The position numbers and the translations under genes are program-made. A stretch of DNA of 6,692 nt. It comes from Spirochaeta sp. GTDB taxonomy: Bacteria; Spirochaetota; Spirochaetia; DSM-27196; SLAA01. Below are positions 1 to 4,168 of the stretch, in pieces (position 1 is the stretch's first letter; every line of letters starts with the position of its first letter). Under the pieces are notes generated by a model. The model worked only from the letters and a program-made list of their open reading frames with translations, was not told the origin of the DNA and did no database searches. The stretch lies in assembly GCA_020201015.1 (NCBI GenBank), contig JAIVHN010000122.1:1-6692 (forward strand). Reading direction: 5' to 3'.

Positions 1-411
1 TTGCAAATTCGCAATGCCAATGCTGAGTTTGAGGCGCGCGGTTCGGGCGGCAGCGACGGCGACAGCGCGGCCTCGGGCTTCTACCGCTCGGCTGGCACCG
101 GCCTGGTGCCGCTCCTCAAGCTGCGTGGCCGTTACAACTTGCCGTATGGGTTTTGGCTGGGCCTGGAGGCCGACGGAATCTACGCACCCATTAGTTACAT
201 TAATGGGAGTGACAACGACACCACGGGCGCCTTGCTTGATGCAAGCCTACGTGCAGGATACCGCGTGAGCTCCAGTATCGATGCGTTTGTAAACCTGCGT
301 TATCTTGGCGGTGGTGCTGCCAATGAAGATCCAGATGACTATACAGTGAACTGGCTCAACACCTACAGCGTAAGTCTTGGTGCGGTGGTAACGACCGATG
401 GTCTGAAGTAA
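1..411 (+). CDS. Outer-membrane beta-barrel-like protein, 3' end only
   Basis: This is the C-terminal 136 codons of a gene that almost certainly begins before the window; the TTG at base 1 has no visible ribosome binding site and should not be taken as the start. It ends at TAA (409-411). The protein has alternating hydrophobic/polar, aromatic- and glycine-rich stretches typical of amphipathic beta strands: LVPLLKLRGRYNL, GFWLGLEADGIYAP, LLDASLRAGYRV, IDAFVNLRYLGGG and TYSVSLGAVV. These are separated by polar loops rich in D, N, G and S, as in an outer-membrane barrel. The last strand does not end in the terminal Phe common in BAM substrates; the sequence stops at DGLK. I infer an outer-membrane or surface barrel protein of unknown role. 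A periplasmic beta protein is the alternative. It is convergent with the flavin reductase gene, 46 bases away. Confidence 0.6.
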   Translation: MQIRNANAEFEARGSGGSDGDSAASGFYRSAGTGLVPLLKLRGRYNLPYGFWLGLEADGIYAPISYINGSDNDTTGALLDASLRAGYRVSSSIDAFVNLRYLGGGAANEDPDDYTVNWLNTYSVSLGAVVTTDGLK

Positions 412-457
412 ACCAGCTGCCCTCAGAAAAGGCGTAAACCGCTGTCTCCAGTAAGAA

Positions 458-1174
458 TCACGACGCGGTCTCACTGTCGGCAATCTGGCGGGGCATACCG
501 TCCCCGTTTTTGCCGTTATGTATCAGTAATGACTTGCTTGTTTCGCCGGGTCGGGCATAAGAGAAGCGGTTGAGCATTCGCGGAAGGGCGTACCCGTCAA
601 GGCCGTTGACCGCAACGACCGCTCCCTTGTCCAGCCGCAGCCAGCCGTCATCACCCATGAGTCCAAAATCGACCCGGATCATTTCAATTTCAGCCACAAT
701 GAGGACTGTGCCGTTTTCCTGAATAGGGTACTCGTTTGAGAAGCGACACAATATCTGTACCGGGCTCTCAGAAACAAAAGGTACCTCCACGCCTTCAACA
801 TATTCTTCCTCAAGAGATGTGTGGTCGAACTCCGACTCATCCGCGTCATAATGGGCCGACGTTTGATGCGCGTCTGTGATCATGGAGGTGCTGACATGGT
901 TTACCGAGAACCAGCCGAACTCTTTAATGTTGGTATACGTGTCGCGCGGTTTGAAGCTTGGGCGTTGAATAAAACCCAGGAGAGGGGGATGGCTTCCGAT
1001 ATGAATTACGCTACCGAACATGGCAAGGTTTGTCTTGCCGTCTATATTTCGAGTGGCAATGAGGTTTGCCGACTTGTATCCAGTACAGCTATTCACCAAG
1101 TTGAGTCGCGGAACTTTTTCCATCTGGTCAATTTCGTCTCTCGTATATACTTTTCGCATGGCACTGTTTTCCAT
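458..1174 (-). CDS. Flavin reductase family protein (FMN-binding split barrel)
   Basis: A complete 238-residue protein of the flavin reductase-like/flavoredoxin type, which binds FMN in a split beta-barrel and usually uses NAD(P)H to reduce flavin or a partner protein. Family features, in order: NSCTGYKSANLIATRN near residues 28-43; DGKTNLAMFGSVIHIGSHPPLLGFIQRP at about 45-72, the strand-loop region that typically holds the FMN phosphate; PRDTYTNIKEFGWFSVNHV at 76-94; and a C-terminal GLDGYALPRMLNRFSYARPG at 191-210. The length is normal and no break is seen. I chose ATG 1174 over the in-frame GTG at 1189 because GGGGTGA lies just upstream of it with a 5-base gap, while the GTG has no good site. 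It is probably a soluble cytoplasmic enzyme. The physiological substrate cannot be named, and no partner oxygenase is next to it. It is transcribed divergently from the diguanylate cyclase gene. Confidence 0.88.
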   Translation of the reverse strand: MENSAMRKVYTRDEIDQMEKVPRLNLVNSCTGYKSANLIATRNIDGKTNLAMFGSVIHIGSHPPLLGFIQRPSFKPRDTYTNIKEFGWFSVNHVSTSMITDAHQTSAHYDADESEFDHTSLEEEYVEGVEVPFVSESPVQILCRFSNEYPIQENGTVLIVAEIEMIRVDFGLMGDDGWLRLDKGAVVAVNGLDGYALPRMLNRFSYARPGETSKSLLIHNGKNGDGMPRQIADSETAS

Positions 1175-1179
1175 TGTTT

Positions 1180-1185
1180 CACCCC
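1180..1185 (-). promoter_or_regulatory. Ribosome binding site fixing the flavin reductase start
   Basis: On the minus strand GGGGTG (followed by A) is one mismatch from the GAGGTGA anti-16S complement and sits 5 bases before ATG 1174. It falls inside the longer GTG-started reading frame, so it favours the shorter protein. Confidence 0.6.
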
Positions 1186-1204
1186 GCACTTTCTCTTACG
1201 ACAC

Positions 1205-1232
1205 AATGTATCGGATCTCTTGTTTGTTGCAA
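1205..1232 (-). promoter_or_regulatory. Possible sigma70 promoter for the flavin reductase gene
   Basis: The minus strand reads TTGCAA (1232-1227), a 16-base spacer, then TACATT (1210-1205). Each box matches the consensus at 4 of 6 positions. The leader to ATG 1174 would be about 25 bases. The -35 box overlaps a short inverted repeat, GTTTG-ttg-CAAAC (1222-1234), which could be an operator half-site pair. This is pattern matching only. Confidence 0.3.
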
Positions 1233-1267
1233 ACCAAAAAATGTGCACGTAGTCGCAAAATTATGGC

Positions 1268-1294
1268 TTGACCGGTAGCTGTAGCGTGTTTAAT
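1268..1294 (+). promoter_or_regulatory. Possible sigma70 promoter for the diguanylate cyclase gene
   Basis: TTGACC (1268-1273, 5 of 6) and TTTAAT (1289-1294, 5 of 6) are separated by 15 bases, somewhat short of the optimal 17. The downstream leader to 1350/1357 is very A-rich, including TATAAA at 1303-1308 and an A8 run at 1336-1343. It is the best candidate on this strand, but the spacing weakens it. Confidence 0.35.
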
Positions 1295-1356
1295 CTGAAA
1301 CCTATAAAAAGTACTGGAAAAAAGTTAAGAAAGGTAAAAAAAAGCCCACATGAAAA

Positions 1357-2688
1357 GTGCCGCGCGCAATCCTTCCGGCGCTCAAAAAACTGGGGTTCTT
1401 TCTCCGAGACATTAAAAATAACGTGAATATAGCCAACGAAATTTGGCGGGATCTTGGGTATAAAGATGGCCAGTTGTTTGGCGAACACTGGATGCAGCTA
1501 GTTCATCCTGACGACAGACCGGCGGTACGGAGTCGTTACGAGACGGTGGTGCGGGGCGATGTAGACGGAATAAGCAGCGAGTTTCGGATGCGAGCGCACG
1601 ACGGCTCATGGCGCTGGATACACTCCTCAATTACCGTAGTATCGCGCGACACACATAACTCTGCCGTGGTCTACATAGGGCGCGACATGGATGTAACTCA
1701 TCGCAAGGAACTGGAGCTGCAGCTTGCCGCGGCCCGAGATGTCGCTGAACGTCGGGCGGAAGAGGCTGAAACACTGAGGCAGGTCGGCATAATTCTGGCT
1801 TCGGCCATGAGTGTCGAGGACGCCATTGAGGCCGTGCTTGACCAGGCAAGCCGGGTAATACCTTACCAGAGTGCTGGCGTTTACATGGCAAAAGACGAGG
1901 TGGTACGCCTGGTTGGCGGAAGTGACGCGCCCTGCAATATATCAGTAGATTTAGTATCACAGGACGAGCATATTGGAAGGCTCGATCTTTGCACGGATGG
2001 CGGCCACGTTCTTGACGACCGGCAGATGGAGCTGCTGCATGCATTTGCAGATCAAGTGGCCGTTGCGTTACGGGCTTCCCGCCTGTATGACGAGACCTTG
2101 GCGCTGGCTATGACCGACTCGCTTACCGGCCTATCTACTCGGCGCGCCTTTGAGCACCTTGCCTCTCATCGCATTGCGCTGGCAAAGCGAAATGAAGCTC
2201 CGGTTGCAGTCATGATGATAGATATCGATTACTTCAAACAACTCAATGACTATTACGGTCATGCGGCTGGCGACATAGTGTTGCAGGCGGTAGGTGAGGC
2301 TTTTCGGGAAACACTGCGTAAAAGCGATGAAGGCTGCCGCTTTGGTGGAGATGAGTTTGTGATCCTCCTGCCAGCAACGGACGTTGAACAGGCCGTGCTC
2401 GTTGCCGAACGACTGCGTGACTCGCTGCGACGACTTGCGCCGGTTGAGTTTGACTTTCTTTCCGCGATAGAGACGAACGGTGCGCCAAATACGGGTGCGC
2501 CAAATACGCTTGACGCTCCGCAAGAGATCACGCTGAGCGTGGGTATTAGTTGTAAAAACCCGGGTGAATACCGCAGTATAGTGGATTTTCTCGTGACTGC
2601 CGATCAAGCACTCTATACAGCCAAGCGAGATGGGCGCAACAAAATTTATGTCTTAGAAGGCTGTGCCGACCACGCAAGCTCAGGCTAG
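1357..2688 (+). CDS. PAS-GAF-GGDEF diguanylate cyclase
   Basis: A 443-residue signalling protein predicted to make cyclic di-GMP from two GTP. Domains: PAS_3-type fold at about 12-115 (LGY at 33-35, LVHPDD at 48-53, HDGSWRWI at 81-88, IGRDMDVTHRK at 107-117); a charged coiled linker at 115-142; a short GAF-like domain at 138-245; and a GGDEF domain at about 250-433. Catalytic features are intact: DSLTGL at 254-259, metal-binding D289 in MIDID, N297-D298, and GGDEF at 330-334. RKSD (321-324), five residues before GGDEF, is a canonical RxxD product-inhibition site. No membrane segment or EAL domain is present, so it is a cytoplasmic cyclase sensing an unknown ligand. A 15-bp tandem repeat adds GAPNT twice near 375-384. 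The start is uncertain: GTG 1357 lacks a ribosome binding site and the PAS begins almost at once. ATG 1350 is in another frame that A6 at 1384-1389 could join to this one. It ends inside the 3' end of the convergent KamA-like gene. Confidence 0.88.
   Translation: MPRAILPALKKLGFFLRDIKNNVNIANEIWRDLGYKDGQLFGEHWMQLVHPDDRPAVRSRYETVVRGDVDGISSEFRMRAHDGSWRWIHSSITVVSRDTHNSAVVYIGRDMDVTHRKELELQLAAARDVAERRAEEAETLRQVGIILASAMSVEDAIEAVLDQASRVIPYQSAGVYMAKDEVVRLVGGSDAPCNISVDLVSQDEHIGRLDLCTDGGHVLDDRQMELLHAFADQVAVALRASRLYDETLALAMTDSLTGLSTRRAFEHLASHRIALAKRNEAPVAVMMIDIDYFKQLNDYYGHAAGDIVLQAVGEAFRETLRKSDEGCRFGGDEFVILLPATDVEQAVLVAERLRDSLRRLAPVEFDFLSAIETNGAPNTGAPNTLDAPQEITLSVGISCKNPGEYRSIVDFLVTADQALYTAKRDGRNKIYVLEGCADHASSG
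1384..1389 (+). repeat. A6 homopolymer at the start of the PAS-GGDEF gene
   Basis: Six consecutive A residues lie where two overlapping reading frames can be exchanged. ATG 1350 opens a 21-codon frame ending at TAA 1413-1415. With five A residues instead of six it would run on as MKSAARNPSGAQKLGFF into the PAS domain. It is therefore a candidate site for a sequencing error, phase variation or transcriptional slippage. Confidence 0.5.
2479..2508 (+). repeat. Perfect 15-bp tandem duplication inside the GGDEF domain
   Basis: GGTGCGCCAAATACG occurs twice back to back (2479-2493 and 2494-2508). Being 15 bases it keeps the frame and encodes GAPNT twice (residues 375-384), in a loop before the strand ITLSVGIS. 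The catalytic core is not touched. The perfect identity suggests a recent slippage duplication. Confidence 0.9.
2680..2688. other. Tail-to-tail overlap of two stop codons
   Basis: The nine bases TCAGGCTAG hold both stops. Read forward they give S-G-stop (TAG) of the diguanylate cyclase; read in reverse they give L-A-stop (TGA) of the KamA-like protein. There is no room for a terminator between the genes, so each transcript must run antisense into its neighbour. Confidence 0.9.
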
Positions 2689-3903
2689 GTGGTCGGTCCG
2701 TTCGAATATTTCACGCATTTCCTGTTCAAAAAAGAACTCCTTCTCACCAAACGCAGGCTTGAGTTCGCTCAACCAGGCCGCCTCAGGATCATACTTGGCA
2801 AAGAAGGGTCGTTGCACCCAGTCAGGGTTGCGTCCTTGAATGAGACGGAGAACAAAAACCTTCTCGCCGTTGATCCAGCTAATGCCCTGTATCTCTACCT
2901 TGCCTGGGCTTGCAGACATACTCGGGCCCCGTGCTGTACGCCCTAATCCCGAGATCCGTGAAATTGCTCCACGGTAAATGTCCCAAGCCCGGGCAAGCGG
3001 AACGCGAAAGTAGTCTGACGCACCGGTATCGCGCTCTACAAACATGTAATACGGTACTAATCCAAGATTTACCTGTTTACGCCACAACTCACGCCAGACC
3101 TCGGTGCTGTCGTTAATGTGCTTGACCAAGGGGGACTGAGTGCGAATTTGTGCACCAGTGTTGCGAATGCGAGCGATGGCCTGTCGCACAATTGGCGGTT
3201 CCAGCTCACGCGGATGGTTGAAGTGAGCCATAATGGCAAGGTGGCGTCCGGTAGCGACTACGCGCTCCATGAGTCGCAGCAGGTCGTCGGCATCCGGGTC
3301 GGTGACGAAGCGGTACGGCCAGTATCCGAGGGCCTTGGTGCCAATGCGTATTGTTTCGAGCATAGGTGGTTGGATGTCGAGAACAGCTGAAAACTTAACT
3401 TCGGAGTCGGTAAGAAACTGCGGCCACCGGAAACAGAAGGTGCAGTAGGCATGACATGTCTGACCCGCCTGCGGGAAAAATAACACCGTTTCCTGATACT
3501 TATGTTGCAGACCGGTCAACCTTACTTTATTCAGTTCTGGTACATTAAGGCTAACCTGCCCGGCTGGATGCGGGTTTAGTTTCGCTCGAATTGCCGTTAC
3601 TGTGGCCGCTACGGTCTCCGAGGGTGCGTCTTTTCGAAGTAGATCCGCAACCTTGTTAAAGTCTTCCGTGTTGAGCATTCCGGGTTGTGGCACCGTAAGC
3701 TGGTAAATAGGGTCATTGGGAACATCGCACCAGTTTATGAGTTCATCGGCTATGTAGGCGTTCACGCGGAAGGGAAATACCCGCGCAAGTACCCGTATTG
3801 CAAAGCGCGTGTCTGTGCTTAAGTTCGAAAACCCGGCGAGGTGCTCAAAATTGCGTTCATCGTACGCACGGAACTTTGGTGCAAGCGTTGTGTGCTTCGT
3901 CAA
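2680..3903 (-). CDS. KamA-family radical SAM protein (lysine 2,3-aminomutase-like), internally shortened
   Basis: A 407-residue protein of the KamA family, whose known members use a 4Fe-4S cluster, SAM and PLP to move an amino group from the alpha to the beta carbon of an amino acid. Numbering is from TTG 3903. Visible: FPFRVNAYIADELINW at about 43-58; cluster motif CHAYCTFC with Cys150, 154 and 157; RIGTKALGYWPYRF at 186-199; HFNHPREL at 227-234; RTQSPLVKHIND at 254-265; PYYMFVERDTG at 284-294; and SMSASPGKV, whose Lys335 fits the PLP lysine. Between Cys157 and RIGT only about 28 residues remain, where Clostridium-type enzymes have about 65 including a GGD motif; that motif is absent. The frame stays open through the gap. 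The two aspartates that bind the lysine side chain in the Clostridium enzyme are not seen at matching places, so lysine should not be assumed as substrate. I chose TTG 3903, not TTG 3981, because AAGGGAGG precedes it by 4 bases. Activity is doubtful; it may be a decaying gene. Confidence 0.8.
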   Translation of the reverse strand: MTKHTTLAPKFRAYDERNFEHLAGFSNLSTDTRFAIRVLARVFPFRVNAYIADELINWCDVPNDPIYQLTVPQPGMLNTEDFNKVADLLRKDAPSETVAATVTAIRAKLNPHPAGQVSLNVPELNKVRLTGLQHKYQETVLFFPQAGQTCHAYCTFCFRWPQFLTDSEVKFSAVLDIQPPMLETIRIGTKALGYWPYRFVTDPDADDLLRLMERVVATGRHLAIMAHFNHPRELEPPIVRQAIARIRNTGAQIRTQSPLVKHINDSTEVWRELWRKQVNLGLVPYYMFVERDTGASDYFRVPLARAWDIYRGAISRISGLGRTARGPSMSASPGKVEIQGISWINGEKVFVLRLIQGRNPDWVQRPFFAKYDPEAAWLSELKPAFGEKEFFFEQEMREIFERTDHLA

Positions 3904-3907
3904 ATTG

Positions 3908-3915
3908 CCTCCCTT
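3908..3915 (-). promoter_or_regulatory. Strong ribosome binding site fixing the KamA-like TTG start
   Basis: On the minus strand AAGGGAGG lies 4 bases upstream of TTG 3903. It is the best Shine-Dalgarno match in the area and lies inside the longer TTG-3981 frame, so the true protein probably starts MTKHTTLAPKF and lacks the 26 residues of the longer frame. Confidence 0.65.
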
Positions 3916-4050
3916 GTATACCCATGTGCTATGCCCGAACAACTCGTACGGACTATGGAAACAGCCGCGAAGGTAGCTCAACCCCGGCTACGACCATACC
4001 GCCTTAGGCCAGGGCTCCGGATTGGGAGAGACGCGAAAATGTCGAGATTA

Positions 4051-4079
4051 TGTATAGTTTACCCTGGTTATTGTGGAAA
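4051..4079 (-). promoter_or_regulatory. Possible promoter for the KamA-like gene
   Basis: The minus strand reads TTTCCA (4079-4074), a 17-base spacer, then TATACA (4056-4051). Each box matches sigma70 consensus at 4 of 6 positions. The leader to TTG 3903 would be roughly 140 bases, long enough to hold structure, though I recognise no riboswitch. Confidence 0.3.
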
Positions 4080-4107
4080 TCGCAAGTCTAAGATCACGAT
4101 AAATCGT

Positions 4108-4119
4108 TCGGTCGACCGA
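4108..4119. promoter_or_regulatory. Perfect 12-bp palindrome, possible operator
   Basis: TCGGTCGACCGA equals its own reverse complement. It lies about 30 bases upstream of the possible KamA-like promoter, where a dimeric regulator could bind. No known operator is recognised. Confidence 0.3.
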
Positions 4120-4128
4120 CTCATTGCC

Positions 4129-4158
4129 GGGCCCGATACAGCAGAGCTGCTCGGGTCC
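4129..4158 (-). terminator. Hairpin after the antiporter gene, weak terminator candidate
   Basis: An 8-bp inverted repeat (4129-4136 with 4151-4158, one imperfect pair) is followed inward by a second short pairing AGCA/TGCT. It begins 10 bases after the antiporter stop. There is no T-run on the minus strand after the stem, so it is not a classic Rho-independent terminator. It may stabilise the 3' end or pause polymerase. Confidence 0.3.
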
Positions 4159-4168
4159 TGTGAAGCTT

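Larger units (their letters stand above)
3904..4168. other. 265-base spacer between the antiporter and KamA-like genes
   Basis: No recognisable protein gene lies here. It holds a hairpin just after the antiporter stop (4129-4158), a 12-bp palindrome (4108-4119), a possible minus-strand promoter (4051-4079) and a weak plus-strand small open frame (4039-4176). The size and contents suggest the KamA-like gene has its own promoter and is not simply read through from the antiporter gene. Confidence 0.5.

Noticed and set aside
412..457. Possible bidirectional terminator between the first two genes
   Set aside because: I found no stable inverted repeat followed by a T-run in these 46 bases.
821..1252. 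143-codon plus-strand open frame antisense to the flavin reductase gene
   Set aside because: It lies across a gene with clear family motifs, has no recognisable protein features and no convincing start signal; it is a frame shadow.
1296..1345. A-rich leader as a replication origin or DNA-unwinding element
   Set aside because: There are no DnaA-box clusters or iterons; it is simply an AT-rich promoter/leader region.
1631..2044. 137-codon minus-strand open frame antisense to the PAS/GAF region
   Set aside because: It is Arg/Pro-rich, as shadow frames often are, and opposite a real gene.
2131..2607. 158-codon minus-strand open frame antisense to the GGDEF domain
   Set aside because: The forward strand has intact catalytic motifs here; the reverse product is unlike any family I know.
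2680..3903. Calling the radical SAM gene kamA (lysine 2,3-aminomutase)
   Set aside because: The substrate-binding aspartates are not seen and the GGD segment is missing, so a specific symbol is not supported.
3904..3981. 26-residue N-terminal extension of the KamA-like protein from TTG 3981
   Set aside because: A strong AAGGGAGG site precedes the internal TTG 3903, and the extension has no family resemblance.
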